NCBI GenBank assembly: GCA_030544235.1
Contig: CM060465.1
Span: 34,107,488 to 34,171,487 of the forward strand
Length of the DNA stretch: 64,000 nt
Direction of reading: 5' to 3'
Origin: Lepturacanthus savala
Taxonomy: Eukaryota > Chordata > Actinopteri > Scombriformes > Trichiuridae
Shown: one piece after another, positions 1-12,260 of the stretch
Position numbering within the stretch: the first letter of the stretch is position 1
How the letters are laid out: every line of letters begins with the position of its first letter
Program-made: the position numbers and the translations under genes
Notes under the pieces: model-generated
What the model saw: only the letters and a program-made list of their open reading frames with translations
What the model was told of the DNA's origin: nothing
Database searches by the model: none

Positions 1-175
1 AAATATCGCAACTAACGACTTAAATATCACAACTAACGACTTCAATCTCATAACTAACAACTATAATCTCAATTAATTTATTCTCATAAATAATGTTTTT
101 ATTCTTGGAACTAATCACTTTAATCTTGTAACTTGCTTTAATCTTAATGACTTTAATCTCATAAATAAAATCAAT
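1..175. repeat. degenerate 21-22 bp tandem repeat
   Basis: About seven degenerate copies of an ACTTTAATCTCATAACTAAC-like unit run from the left edge to about 175. The array may continue outside the window. It lies in a nell2 intron. Confidence 0.6.
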
Positions 176-2430
176 TCTGCCTCAAATCAAACCAAACTTC
201 CAGTCAATCAAATTACCCTCCAAAGGTCACATGACACAGATGGAGATGACTTTTTAAAGCATTGAATTCAGGGGCTAAACATTCAGATACATCATTTCAA
301 TGCAAAAACAACCTCTATCCATAGAAGAATGTGTCAATGACTCCTTTGGTTCTCCTGAACACACAGTTCCAAGCGTTTCCTTCGCTGTTCTTCTGTGGCC
401 TTGACGTCTGCAGGAGAAACAGAAATCCAGCCTTTTGTTTGTTACTGCACTTCTCTTTTTTTATTCAGAGCCGAGCGCGGAGAAACATGAAAAGCTGTTC
501 ACCCTGCACACATCTATGATTCAACACAAAAACCTTCAACATTCAACAGAAGACACACGCTTTCTGTCTGATTTCCACGGCTGATGAGTTATTTACAACC
601 GTCTTTGATCCGTTATCGTCGACCAGGATGATAAAAGCTCAGGTCTGACTTTTACTGTAAAACTCACGTGTTCAATTCAACTCTAACATGTGACAACTGG
701 AAGCTTTGAAATCTGACATGATAGCAGCTGACAGGTTTTTACAGATTAAAGAACAAATGATTAATCTTTGGTTGCGAGTGTGAAACCCTCTGTCTGTCGA
801 CTGTTTAACAAAACTTGAATGAAACCCAGAAACGGCTGAAAATAACCCGTTTAGCACATTTTTAGACTCCTGGTTATAAATAGCGGTCGCTGCTCGGCTG
901 CTTTGAAGCTTCAGACCTGTTTTTTTTTTTTTTTTTTATTGGGCAGAAGAGGGTGATTCGAACAAATTCAGCTTGATTTTTACACCTCGCGTGGCTTTTC
1001 CCTTCAAAAAAGCCTCTCGCTGCTTTTATCACATGGAGATTCACGGGCAACAAAGAGCATTGGATATTTCTCTGCAGGAGTGGGGAGAATTCATATTAAT
1101 TTTCACAAGACAGGCGAGTTATGCTATTTGCTGGAGCCTGGCCATTTTATTTTATTTTTTTAAAGCAGTGGTTTCTGTCCTGAGGGAAGAAAACGAGCTG
1201 CTCTGCTCTCACAAAACTGATGGAATTAGTCAAATGTGAGTTTTCCTTTTTAAGTCTGAGGCACTTTTCAGTTTCAGTTTAAGGTGAGGAACAACCTCTC
1301 ACAGGGGGGTCAGGGGGAGGAAAATGTGAAAATTGTACATTTAAATGCAGCAATCTGGTTCTGTTTAAGAGCAAGAAGCTTATAGATGATCAATAATCAC
1401 TATTAATGCATAAAATTAACCTGCAGATCCAGCTACTTTACAAATAATTGCACATTTTTATCTGTTTTAAATGCACCTTAAAGGGATATGTCTCAAATTT
1501 GACTTGATTTAAGGGTTCATCACTGACACCTGTTGGATGCTTATGTTAAATTCTAGTAAATTAATTCACTTTTCATGCAAAGTTGACATTGCAATAAAGC
1601 TTTGTCATTGCATTGACGAAGCATTATTTGCTTTTAATTATATTTCTTTAAAAAAGAATGCAAATCACACGTTTTCTCACCTGATTATATCAATAATATT
1701 CCTGATCAAATGGTTCAGACTGATTCCTTCATATCATTGTTTTAAATCCAGCTCATCAATGGCACAACAACAGCTGTCATGATGATGTAATTGATGATTT
1801 CTCATCCTGCAAATGCAATAAATATCTGTCACATCAGGGATTTGACCTTAAAATAGTCATGGAAATCCTCATGTGACGTGTGTTCTACAGTAAAAAGAAG
1901 CTTTTTTTGACCCTGGTCAGGATGTAAAAAGTGAATAAATGATCCTGTGGGTTTTATTTTTGCAGCTGACTCAGACAAACGGCGTGTTTTTAAATAGATA
2001 ACGCAGTAATCTGCGGCACATTTGATCAACGGTTAATCTGCTGCAGAAATTCTATTAAAAGGCTGAGGGCTCATTAGCCAATAGATCTTAATCCCATTAG
2101 CGGGCGGGCGGCGGGGGACCGGGGCCCTGCAGCCCGCCGCTCTACAGGGATTCTGATGTGGTGGAGGTCACGCTGCCATTTTCATAATGAGAGCAGAGCA
2201 TCATGCATCATGCACAACCATAAAAAATAAAAAAAAAACAGGAAAAAGCTGTCGTCTGAGCCTGAAGCATTCAGACCCAGTGTGTAATAACAGGTTTTAT
2301 TTCTCCTGTCGTCTGGGTCCGGCCCTTTAGTTTTATTAAATGTTCAGTGAAATATCAGAGAAATCCATCTGTTAGTGGGTTGTTGCAAATTCTGTTGGAA
2401 ATAAAAAGGTTTAATCTGTTAAAATAAAAT
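176..2430. other. nell2 intron, mostly unique sequence
   Basis: No coding similarity was recognised. It contains a poly(T) run at about 921-937, and a GC-rich block at 2098-2145 with four G-runs at 2102-2124 that stands out from the AT-rich surroundings and follows a homeobox-like ATTAGCC/CATTAGC cluster. Confidence 0.5.
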
Positions 2431-3255
2431 AAAAACACCCCTGATCCAGGTTCAGCATTGAGTTTTACTCATTAATCCCAGTAGAAAAACTCAGCTCCAC
2501 TAAATAAAGTGTTTTACATCAATGTTACTGTTGCAGCATCGATATATATCATCAATATCCACATCATCAATACAATAAGATATAATATAGATATAATAAA
2601 CATCTTACAGAATATATTCTTCATGTTCTGGAATGATGATTTCTATGATTTTATGGACAAATAATTGACCTTTGAACTCTTATCGTATTAATCATTGAAC
2701 TTTGCATTGCAGATTTTAGATAATTCCACTTCTTTTAACTTGATTTGGGTCAGTTTATTCTTGTTTTAACTTTTAAATGAAGCATTTTTATCTGTAGTAA
2801 AGTTGTTTTTTTTCAATATTCTAACTGTATTTGCTCTGCAGCAGCAACATAAATAGATCCTGACTCTTCTGTAGTCACAGAAGTCAGATTTATTATCAGT
2901 CATAGCAGGAAAAGTGGAAAAATGGGTCTGTTTCTCCATGATTTGGGTCGGTTTAAGTTTTAAATAAACTAGTCGGGCTGCATTTAACCAATATCTTGAT
3001 ATTTAATTCAGTTTTGTCCTTTTAACTTTTAATTCAGTTGGTTTCAAGTTTTTTTTTCTATTTTGGGTCAGTTTGGTCTTGTTTTATCTGTAGTAAAATA
3101 TTCAATTTATCCAATATTCTAACTCTATTTTCTCTATAACAGCAACATAAATAGATTCAGACTCTTCTGTAGTCACTTCACATGTTGTAGATTTATTCTA
3201 ATTCCAGGTTTATGTTTAATAACCTTTGTGTTTGTAGAGATAGTTTAGTATTAAA
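2430..3255 (+). repeat. interspersed repeat family A, copy 1
   Basis: It shares long segments with 16300-16860, 55075-55355 (same strand) and 23440-23770 (opposite strand). Shared landmarks are CTGATCCAGGTTCAGCATTG, ATATATCATCAATATCCACA, AGCAACATAAATAGAT and TTATAGCAGGAAAA. This copy has an internal duplication: the AGCAACATAAATAGAT part appears near 2845 and again near 3142. No coding capacity is seen. The class is unknown, probably a non-autonomous element. Confidence 0.75.
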
Positions 3256-3374
3256 GAGGCTGATTCCTAAATGAATCTTTGTGTAAACTAACATCAGCTC
3301 CGTCTATTGACAGCATCACCAGGACATTTTGATGTTGTTCATAGAAACTCCTCATGTCTAAGTGAAGTTCAATA

Positions 3375-3376
<2 letters not shown>

Positions 3377-3426
<50 letters not shown>
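3377..3426. repeat. (AC)n microsatellite
   Basis: About 25 uninterrupted AC dinucleotides in a nell2 intron. Confidence 0.97.
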
Positions 3427-3428
<2 letters not shown>

Positions 3429-3607
3429 TCTCTTATTTCAGTTTGACTGTATTACTGTGGTATTGATGCTGCTTCATGGATCACTGAGTGATTCTGTTGG
3501 ATCCATCAATAACATCCACGTTGTTTATCAATTATGAATCAGTGTGAACTGGAAAAGCCTGAAGGAGAAAAATAGAAAGTTGTCAAATGAACAGAGTTTA
3601 ATGCTTC

Positions 3608-4715
3608 ACTTCTTTTATTCTCTTTTCTTTTCTGCTCCTCTTTTCTTTTTCTCTTCTCCTCTATTCTATTTTCTCCTTTTGTCTGTTCTTTTATTCTCTT
3701 CATCTCGTCTTTTTTCTTCTTTTCTTTTCCTTTCTCCTCTCCTCCTCCTCCTCTCTTCCCCTCCTCCTCCTCTTCTCCTCTTCCTTCTCCTTTCTCCTCC
3801 TCTCCCCTCTCTCTCCTCCTCCTCCTCCCTTTCCTCTCCTCTTCCTCTCCTCCTCCCCCTCCTGTCCTCCTCTCATACTCCTCCTCTCTCATCCTCACCC
3901 ATCCCTCTCCTCTCCTCCTCCTCCTCCTCCTTTCCTCCTCCTCTTCTCTTCCTCTCCTCTCTTCCTCTCCTCCCCTCCTCCTCTCTCTACCCCCTCCCCT
4001 CTTCTCTCTCTCTCCTCCTCTTCTCTTCCTCTCCTCCTCCTCTCCTCATCCTCCTCTCCTCCTCTTATCCTCCTCCCTCTCCTCCTCCTCCTCATCTTCT
4101 CTTCCTCTCCTCTCTCTTCCCCTCTCCTCCCCTCCTCTCTTCCTCCCCTCCTCCTCCTCCTCCTCCTCTCCTCCTCTTATCTTCCTCCCTCTCCTCCTCC
4201 TCCTCTTCTTCTCTTCCTCTCCTCCTCCTCTCCTCTCTCTCCCCCTCTCCTCCTTCTCCTCTCCTCTCTCTCCCCCTCTCCTCCTCCTCCTCATCTTCTC
4301 TTCCTCTCCTCTCTCTCCTCCTCTCCTCCTCCTCCTCCTCCTCCTCCTCCTCCTCCCCTCCTCCTCCCCTCCTCCTCCTCCTCTCCTCCTCCTCCTCCTC
4401 CCCTCCTCCTCCTCCTCCTCCCCTCCTCCCCCTCCTCCTCCCTCTCCTCCTCCACCCCTCCCCTCCTCCTCTCCTCCTCCTCCTCTCCTCCTCCTCCTCC
4501 TCCTCCTCCCCTCCTCCTCCTCCTCCTCCTCCTCCTCCCCTCCTCCTCCTCCTCCTCCTCCTCCTCCTCCTCTCCTCCTCCTCCTCCTCCTCCTCCTCCT
4601 CTCCTCCTCCTCTCCTCTCCTCTCCTCCTCCTCCCCTCCTCCTCCTCCCCTCCTCTCCTCTCCTCCTCCTCCTCCTCCTCCCCTCCCCCTCTCCTCCTCC
4701 TCCTCCTCCTCTCCA
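3608..4715 (+). repeat. 1.1-kb polypyrimidine (TCC/CT)n tract ending at a splice acceptor
   Basis: The + strand is almost pure C and T for about 1.1 kb, grading from TTCTTTTC-type to CTCCTC-type repeats. It ends in CTCTCCAG directly before the nell2 exon at 4717. The minus strand is (GGA)n-rich. Long open frames on both strands of this tract are low-complexity artefacts (Ser/Leu/Pro or Gly/Glu/Arg runs). Confidence 0.97.
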
Positions 4716-4716
4716 G

Positions 4717-4857
4717 ACATAGATGAGTGTTCTGACGGCTTCGTGGACTGTGATAGTAAATCTACTTGTGTCAACTTGCCCGGCTGGTACCACTGTGAGT
4801 GCCGAGACGGTTACCACGACAACGGCTTGTTTTCGGCCAATGGGGAGTCCTGTGTCG
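4717..4857 (+). CDS. nell2: nell2 coding exon: calcium-binding EGF-like repeat
   Basis: This 141-nt exon is phase 1 at both ends, so it is a symmetrical EGF module. It follows an acceptor reading CTCCAG and ends at the donor G|GTGAGT. It encodes DIDECSDGF, then CVNLPGWYHCECRDGYHDNG, then GESC. The first Asp codon is completed by one base from the previous exon. DIDEC is the calcium-binding EGF start. The Cys-x-Asn-x4-Tyr-x-Cys-x-Cys pattern matches the Asp/Asn beta-hydroxylation consensus. All six EGF cysteines are present. The domain is extracellular. The preceding exon, which should carry the preceding EGF-like repeat, is not visible in 1-4716. The acceptor is fed by a pyrimidine tract over 1 kb long. 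Confidence 0.97.
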
Positions 4858-7779
4858 GTGAGTGGTCCTCCTTCTCTTTTCTTACTCAAATTGTGGAATT
4901 TTAATTACACGACTCTAATTAACACAACATTTTTCTTTTATAATATGCAGCAAAAGACATAATCGAAGAGGTTAAATGTGAATTTATGACATATTTCACA
5001 CGTGCACGTCCTGTGTATAAATTAGAGGATGGTGACAGTTTGATGTGAGAAGTGCTGAGTGGGTGGAGGCTGAACTCTCCCATTGATCCTGGTGGGACTG
5101 TGACTCTGACCTGGTCATCGATGGAGAGTCTCTCTCCAGGCGGCGCTGACGGCTTCCAGCTCCACAGCATGGGACGATAGGTTGTCATAGGTTACCGTGA
5201 CGACGGGTCTCTACGGGGTCCTCGTCACAATCAGCAGCAGAATGACATTAGGTGGACAGGTGATTAACTCAGAGAGGAACAAGGCTGAAATTAATGTCAG
5301 TCAGAGTCTGAACTAATAGACAGCAGGAAATCACTGTCTTCTGATTCAGTGTCTTATTGTGATCACGGTGTCAGGTTCCTCTTATAACATATATCAAAAC
5401 TCTGAGATTTTCTGAATAAATAGTTAATATAGCTGCATTTTTTTTAAATTACAGTATTCTAATATTGATCCATAATAATTTAATGACTGCTAAGATGTTT
5501 TTTGGTTCTTCTCCTTCTTCTTGTTCTAATTGATTTGTATCTGTGTATCAGTTTTGACATTTTATGTCATTATCATTCTTTTTCTTCTCCTTTGTTCTTC
5601 TTCTTGTTATTCTTGCTGCCATTCTTCTGTTTGTTCTTCTTCTTCTTGTTCTTCTTTAAACATGTGAATGATCTACCGTCACAATCCCTGCTCTGTTGTC
5701 TCCTAAGATGCTTTGTTAGCTCTGGTGTGATAGAAAACATATGTCATTATCATTCTTCTCCTCCTTGAAACAATCCTCTGCATCACCATCCCTGCTACGT
5801 TGCCTCCTAAGATGCTGCAGTGATTGGATGCCTGTGTCATTATCGATGTGTTTTCCTCCCCAAATGTCTCCCTTTCTTCCTTTTTTTCTGCAGCTTTTTC
5901 ATTTTCTAGAACATTCTCTCTGATACATCCCCTTCAGGAGAAATGTCAGCTGTCAAAACATAACCCTCAATCTACTGTAACACTGAGGCACGGCTGCCTG
6001 TAACAATAGAGCCGCTCCACTCGTTGACCTCATCTCTGGCTGTCAGCTCCAAGCAGGAAAAAAATAGAAAGAAGCACATTAAACAGCACTTTCAGAACCA
6101 AAACATGTCTGAGTTTTACAAAGCAAACTCAGAATTTGACAGAGAAGTGGGTTTCTGGGTTACATTACAATTCCACTCTGTGCATTTCTGCATCTGAAGC
6201 GGTGGTTTTCAGTAACTTCCAGCAGCAGAGATGCCACTTCCAACCATTTTCATGACAAAAATCCATCATTTTTCGAGCATATGTGTGATGTCCATGAGCA
6301 TAAATCCTTTTTACAAACCAAAAACACAAATAAATCATTGAATATTAAAGAAATGTTTAATTACAATATGTTTCTTAATCGTTGAAAAATGATAATGAAA
6401 AAGTGGTTTGGTCCAAGATGCTGTTTTCCAAGACTAACGGCTAATTAGTAGCTATGTGGAAGAAACAAATCAAACTAATATGCAGTAGTCAGTAAGTCAT
6501 TCATCACACCGCTTTTTCAAAATTAGTCCAAAATCAGCCTCTTTTTTTGGTTAAGATCAGACCTAATGATCGTTAACGAGCTCTAACGATGTACGTTAAT
6601 TTAGCGACAGGTTCTAGGGGGAGGGCTGTCCTCTACCAAAGATTTTCATAGTTTTTTCCTCATTGATTCATGATCTCATTTGCCTTATGTATGAATATAA
6701 ATGAATTTGGAACACTGCTATTGCTATTTTTAAAACCATATTTCAACTGTGCTCTTTCTTTCCTGTCAAACGCTACCTGATGAAACGTCCTAACCTTAAA
6801 ATGAAGTGATTGACAGTGTGCGGGAGTTCTTTTTCCTGTTCCATTGTGTTTTTTTAGCATCTCCTACACACCTGTCCTCTGCCCAGGTGGACACAACCTT
6901 CTGTTTTTAGCTCCTAACATGTCCCTTTATAAGGGACCAAGCCATGAGGCACTAGACACAGGACAAACTGGCTCAAAAAAAGGGATTTACTAACCATAAC
7001 CTTAAACATATTTTAACAAAAAACAAGAGAAAACAAACTTGTCTAATTGCTAAAGAAATGCTAATTTAACTTTAAATCCCCCCCCATGATGTGGCAGGCA
7101 TTGGTTCGGCCCAATGGCCCTCCGATAAACGTGTCTTCATCATAAAAAGCCAACTAAAGATGTGTACTAAAAGTGAAAGATCGTATAAACCCTGCTGAAT
7201 AAATGGTGTAGGCTAAATTATGCTAAAAACCAATGAATCTCTGAACATTCTATGTTGTTAAGCCCCAGTCTAGGGGGCCTCGGGCGTAACTTGAATGGGG
7301 ACCATCTTCCACAAGTCCCAAGCAGCCAAGAACAAGAAGGAGTTTGAATTTAACAAAAGAAATGTATTTACAAAGACCGAAATAAGGAAATGTATAAATA
7401 TCACAAAAGGATGTGGACTAAGGTCAAAATAACAAACAGTCCACCCTTATTGACTCTTAACACAACTAAGAAAACCACAAAACACCAGTGGGAGCAGTTG
7501 GAGGAGGATTAAGTATGTCTGCTCCCCAATGACGGCTGCCATCTTGGCCTCTTATGTATCCGGTGGGTCTCTGTCAGCCAATCAGAGGCTCGGGTGTAGA
7601 ACTTTCCCACCAATGGCTGCACAGGGATTGCATATACCTGTTTGCATAAGGAATTAGGGAAATACACACAGGGCACACACACACACACACAACAGACCTA
7701 CCTACCATATCACTGTTTATTGCCCTCCCCATCAATGAAATGGGTTTTTCAACCCTGGTGATGTCATCTTGTCCTGCAG
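4858..7779. other. nell2 intron with CT-rich duplicated segment
   Basis: At 5500-5830 there is a TTCTTCTTG-rich area with an imperfect tandem duplication: ATGTCATTATCATTCTT followed later by CTCCTAAGATGCT occurs twice. 7256-7715 has a different texture (CCCCAGTCTAGGGGGCCTCG, then a moderately complex stretch ending in a short (AC)n), possibly an old transposable element. The rest shows nothing recognisable. Confidence 0.5.
7674..7692. repeat. short (AC)n microsatellite
   Basis: Nine to ten AC units about 90 bp upstream of the acceptor of the nell2 exon at 7780. Confidence 0.85.
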
Positions 7780-7973
7780 ATATTAACGAATGCAAGACGG
7801 GCAGGAACACTTGTGCCAACGACACCGTGTGCTTCAACCTGGAGGGAGGCTACGACTGCCGATGCCCCCACGGCCACAACTGCACCGGAGACTGTATCCA
7901 TGACAACAAGGTCAAGCACAGCGGGCAGATCTGGGTTCTGGACAGCGATAGGTGCTCGGTGTGCTCCTGCCAG
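7780..7973 (+). CDS. nell2: nell2 coding exon: last EGF-like repeat plus start of VWC block
   Basis: This 194-nt exon has an acceptor ending CTGCAG and a donor CAG|GTAAGA. It enters in phase 1 and leaves in phase 0. It encodes DINECKTGRNTC, then the EGF core CFNLEGGYDCRC (again a Cys-x-Asn-x4-Tyr-x-Cys-x-Cys hydroxylation pattern), then CPHGHNCTGDCIHD and a VWC start with GQIWVLDSDRCSVCSCQ. NDT and NCT are potential N-glycosylation sequons. The domain order (final EGF, then VWC) is that of NELL proteins. The residues match NELL2 more closely than NELL1. GC content is much higher than in the flanking intron. Confidence 0.97.
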
Positions 7974-9949
7974 GTAAGAAAAAAAACAGAAAAAGAGCAG
8001 CTGAAACAGAGGGAGATGGATCGGATGAAGCAGACAGGGTCAGACAAGTGGAAAGATGGATATGATAGTAAAAAAAACAGATAAAGAGGCACAGGGAGAC
8101 GGGGAAAATGTGGCCGGTGCCGCAGAGAGTTGAACAATGATGCTACCGCCAGTGGTCTTTTATCCAGGGGTCTAAACAAAGGACAACAGAGCGAAACCTG
8201 CTCATTCGTGTTGAACGAGTCCGGCGCCTGCTGAGCCAATCAGGAGCAGAAGTCGACTCGTTTAAGTCAGTGACATTTAAAAAAAAAAAAAAGAGGGGGG
8301 GGGGGAAGTACTGAAGCACAGTGGTTGTCAGTTCAAGTGTTTTTTAATTAGATCGGTGGCATCTGAACAGTGATGTGCATCTTCTCAGATTATAACTGGG
8401 TAGGTTGTAGTTCATGGTAACGGTCAGCATTTATGATTATAAATGATATGATTATGGTTAATAATAATAATTAAAACTAGAAAAGCACAGACTGCCCCCA
8501 AGCTGACACCACCAGGTGGTCCCAAACAACAGCACCTGTCTGAAGGTGCAGTTACCTCAATGTTACCAAACAACAGGAAACTCAAAGTGATCTAGAAACC
8601 AGTTCTTTCAGACCTTTACCAAAATGTTATCATCTGTTCATGGTACCATCCCCAACATTTGATGAAAGTTTGACGATCTTTCTCATGAACAGACAGAGAA
8701 ACACAGATGAAAACACACAAAACTAAATTGCAGCACTTAGTCATTTCACTTGCCACATGGCTGCTTAATAAATGTTATTTGTGAAAATGGTACATCCAAT
8801 TTGTAAGTAGCACAGTTTCCACATGTCACCTATCTTTCTAAAGCCCATCAGATTTGGATGGTCATGGGAAATGTCCATTGGTTTGTGCTGCTGTCCATCA
8901 AACTTGGTGCAGCTAGCGAGCTGTTGCTCTCCGTAATTGCACCAACATCAAGGACTTTCCTTTCTTTTCCCCACTTTCCAGTCCTTAAAGTCCGCTGATA
9001 TATAACACAGAGAATGATGCATGAGTGCATGGGTCTAGCTTGGGATAATATTAGAATGCATTGGCGAAACGCTTCATTGCCACGATTTTAATCAAATTCT
9101 CATCAAAATGAAAAAAAAAACTGTCTCCATCTTCACCCTCCTCCTCGAGGAGAGATGGAAACACGCGTACGACAAACTCTGATATGACAGAGTTGTCGAC
9201 AGTGAAGAGCAATTTAATTAAAGTGCAGTCATTATATTCAGCGAGTTCCTAAGGTCTAGCAGAATGAGTCAGACTTTTTGATGCAGTCATTTTGATTGAT
9301 TCCTGACACCGACGTGACAAGTCATCTGGGGAAGAGTTGGTCCGGAAAACTCATCACCACAAACACAATTTTCCACCGTAATGATCAGGTCACGGACCAG
9401 TCATACTTTGCAATTCAGCGTTTCACTCAACCTAATGCCAAGTGTCTGGCAGTAGTGGAAAGTGATTATAGTGGATTAGTGTTGGTAGTGAATGATCAAG
9501 CAGCAAATTATTCATTTGATTACAAAGGACCAGGGCAGAAATGGCTCCCCTAATTAAATGAGTCATATTAATTGATTTGAGAGATTGAAGATCTGCCCGT
9601 CAAAATTAGTTGCATTGAGCGGTTGATGGAGCAGAGGCGTAAACATGTTATTGTTTTGGAGGTGGGCAGACACAGCTGGATATTAGACGAAGTGGTGGAG
9701 GAAACCAAGGTCAAACATCAAAGGAAAGACAAAGAACTGTCCAGACTGAGGTCAAGCGGCATGCAAATAGTTTTATTGTTTTAATCTGCTTGGAGCAGCA
9801 GATGGGTTCGCTGCACTGCACGTCTGTAAGGTCACTGCCCTCTAAAACATAAAACAATTAAGACAGTTTTATTTGAGAAAGATTGGGATGGTGATGAGAA
9901 GAGGCAGCGCTGCATTTGGGAGGTTCGGTAAATTTCCCGGTCAGACAGT
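7974..9949. other. nell2 intron
   Basis: An A-run then G-run lies at 8279-8306. The segment from about 8470 to 8720 resembles a degraded teleost interspersed repeat (ACCACCAGGTGGTCCC, then CCATCCCCAACATTT). No coding sequence was recognised; an 85-codon open frame at 9296-9553 has no recognisable domain. Confidence 0.4.
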
Positions 9950-10760
9950 AGACCAATGTCATGTTGACGCAGCTTGTCTTGAAAATGGACGACAATGGAA
10001 CGTCAATGGTCGCTGTTCTGGTCACCCTAAGTGCCGATTCAAATGTTCGACACCTCTATGAGAACTGAACCAATAGAATCAAGTCATGTGGTTTAATTTT
10101 AAATGGTAGAATATCAGGATTCCACACTTCTGGTCACCCTAAGTGTCCATCAGACATGAAGCACTGGGAGGGAATCTAAAGGTATACATCGAGAATCCAT
10201 TGGTCAATTCGTTTGACACCTCTATGGAACCATCGGAGCCAATAAATCGGAGTAATATGGTGTAATTTTACATGGTAGAACGTTGAAAATCCTCTTCCTG
10301 GTCCCTGTTCCGGTCAGACATGAATCATTGAGAGGAAATTTCAAGGTATATCTCAAGAGCCCTTTAGGCAATTTGGATGACTAACACTTCGCTGGAACCA
10401 TCAGAGCCAATAGAATCAAGTCATGTGGTGTAATTTTACACGGTAGAGTGCCGGAAGTATCCTCCGAGCAGTCTGGTTGCTGTTTTGGTAAGTGTGCATC
10501 AGACATGGGACAGTAATCTAAAAGCATTTCTTGAGAATCCATTGGTCAATTCAAATGACACTTTCACTGGAACCATCCGATCCAGTAGAATTGAGTCATA
10601 TGGTGTAATTTTACACGGTAGAACACCAGAAGTCTCCACCAAGCGGTGTGGTCACTGTTCTGGTGTCCATCGGACATGAAGCACTAGGAGGGAATCTGAA
10701 GGCATATCTCAAGAACCCATTGGTCAATTCAGATGATTGACACCTCTATTGAGGTGTTTC
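9950..10760 (+). repeat. about 170-bp tandem repeat, 4-5 copies
   Basis: The anchor GTGTAATTTTACACGGTAGA (or a close variant) starts near 10088, 10260, 10428 and 10603, giving spacings of about 170 bp. Other shared parts are CACTGTTCTGGT, CCATCAGACATGAAGCA and CATTGGTCAATTC. The first unit is partial and diverged. Confidence 0.8.
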
Positions 10761-12260
10761 TTATGTTAGAAATAAAACCTTCAGTCATTCATTCATTCAA
10801 TGGTAACGAGCTGAATTCAGACCCACAGCAAATTCTTGTATGTGGAAGATTCTTTAAATAAATCACTGAGACAACAAGACAACAATACAATAAACAATAC
10901 AACACAAAAACAACTGCAGCACATCAGTATTCATAACATATATTTCAGTTTGGAGCGTGTTGCCTACAGTTATATCAGGGACTGAATTATCATAAAAACA
11001 GCTTCAAAACAGTTGTCGGGGACGGGCTACTGTACATACCCTTTATTACAATATTTATTATCAACATGCATGTTTAATGATCCCATCAAACAAATGGCAT
11101 GTGCATGCATGTGTAATAAATTAGTTATTAATAATGTGTGCACATACAGAGACATCATTTGGGCAGGGCTGCAGGATTTAATACCAAATACCAAGGTCAA
11201 CATTCTATGTATATAATATACAATATACTGAGTCATAATTAATCATAATTAGTCAATAATTACTCATCATTAGGTCATACATACCCAGTATGTTAATGCC
11301 ATGCTTAGTCAAATCATAGTCTATTATTGTGGATAATTCATACTGTGACCCTAAAATATTCATATTTATTTCATGTCCTTTCACATTTTAGCCTAGAATA
11401 CTTAGAATATAACCATTTCCACTTGTGCTCCTCTTTGCCTGGTCATCCTCTGTCTTTCCGGCTGGTAGAAATGTTAACGTTGATTGATGATGCATCATCT
11501 GACGTTGCATCCTCTGATTCATTCTAATGTCTAAAAATAGACCTGCAGTCGCAGTAATGTTGTGACGGTGTCCCTTTCCGCTTTTAATGAGTCAAATATA
11601 CGAGTATCTGTCGCGTGAGGCCACTTTGTTGTCATGATAATTAGGTGGACTTTATGGATTTGGTATTTCGGCATTGTGTTGACATTTTTACTTGCTGAAA
11701 TCTTGCCTAAGGTGAGGAATTTGGTCATACCACCTGAGTGATGGCTACAGCCCTGTATTTCACATTTTCAATTATAATTAGGTTTATCAAGTTAAATAAA
11801 ACATCCCAGACGTGTCCAGAGTCCTGGTCGTGTATCACTGCATTTACAAGTTGGATTCTTATTACTATATTCTTCTATCTTATTCAATATAAGTAAAGCT
11901 GGTTTGGTTTGTATTCACCATATTTTTGGAGCATTTTAAAAGCAGAACTTAGGTTTTTTGATGTTATTAAGAAGAATTATTATTTAGAATAGATAAACAT
12001 GTGATTAATTCACAAGTAGCTTAATCTGGAGCCTAATTTTATGCATTAATAGTGATTATCGATGGTCTTTAGCTTCTTAATTTTGCTCTCACATTGCAAG
12101 AAGATTGCTGCAATTTTCATTTTTTTCTAACCCTAACCCCTGGACGCCCTTGGAGGTTATGTTTCTTGCCATAAACTGAAACGGTGCCACCGTGCACACG
12201 CCTGTTTTCAGTGTTTAATTGTGCTTTTTTGTGACAACTGTGTTTATTCCTCTCTCTCAG
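10761..12260. other. nell2 intron, no recognised element
   Basis: AT-rich sequence without recognisable repeats or exons, ending in the acceptor of the VWC exon at 12261. Confidence 0.5.

Noticed and set aside
3544..4889. Long open frames on both strands of the CT tract (up to 392 codons)
   Set aside because: They are low-complexity Ser/Leu/Pro or Gly/Glu/Arg translations of a (TCC)n tract that is intronic and ends at a splice acceptor.
7256..7715. Possible solo LTR (TGTTAAGCCCC to a CA-rich end)
   Set aside because: I could not find matching target-site duplications or a second LTR, and the ends are ambiguous; left as unclassified.
7740..8084. 114-codon frame starting at an ATG before the EGF exon
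   Set aside because: The real coding part is only 7780-7973, bounded by consensus splice sites; the rest is intron read-through.
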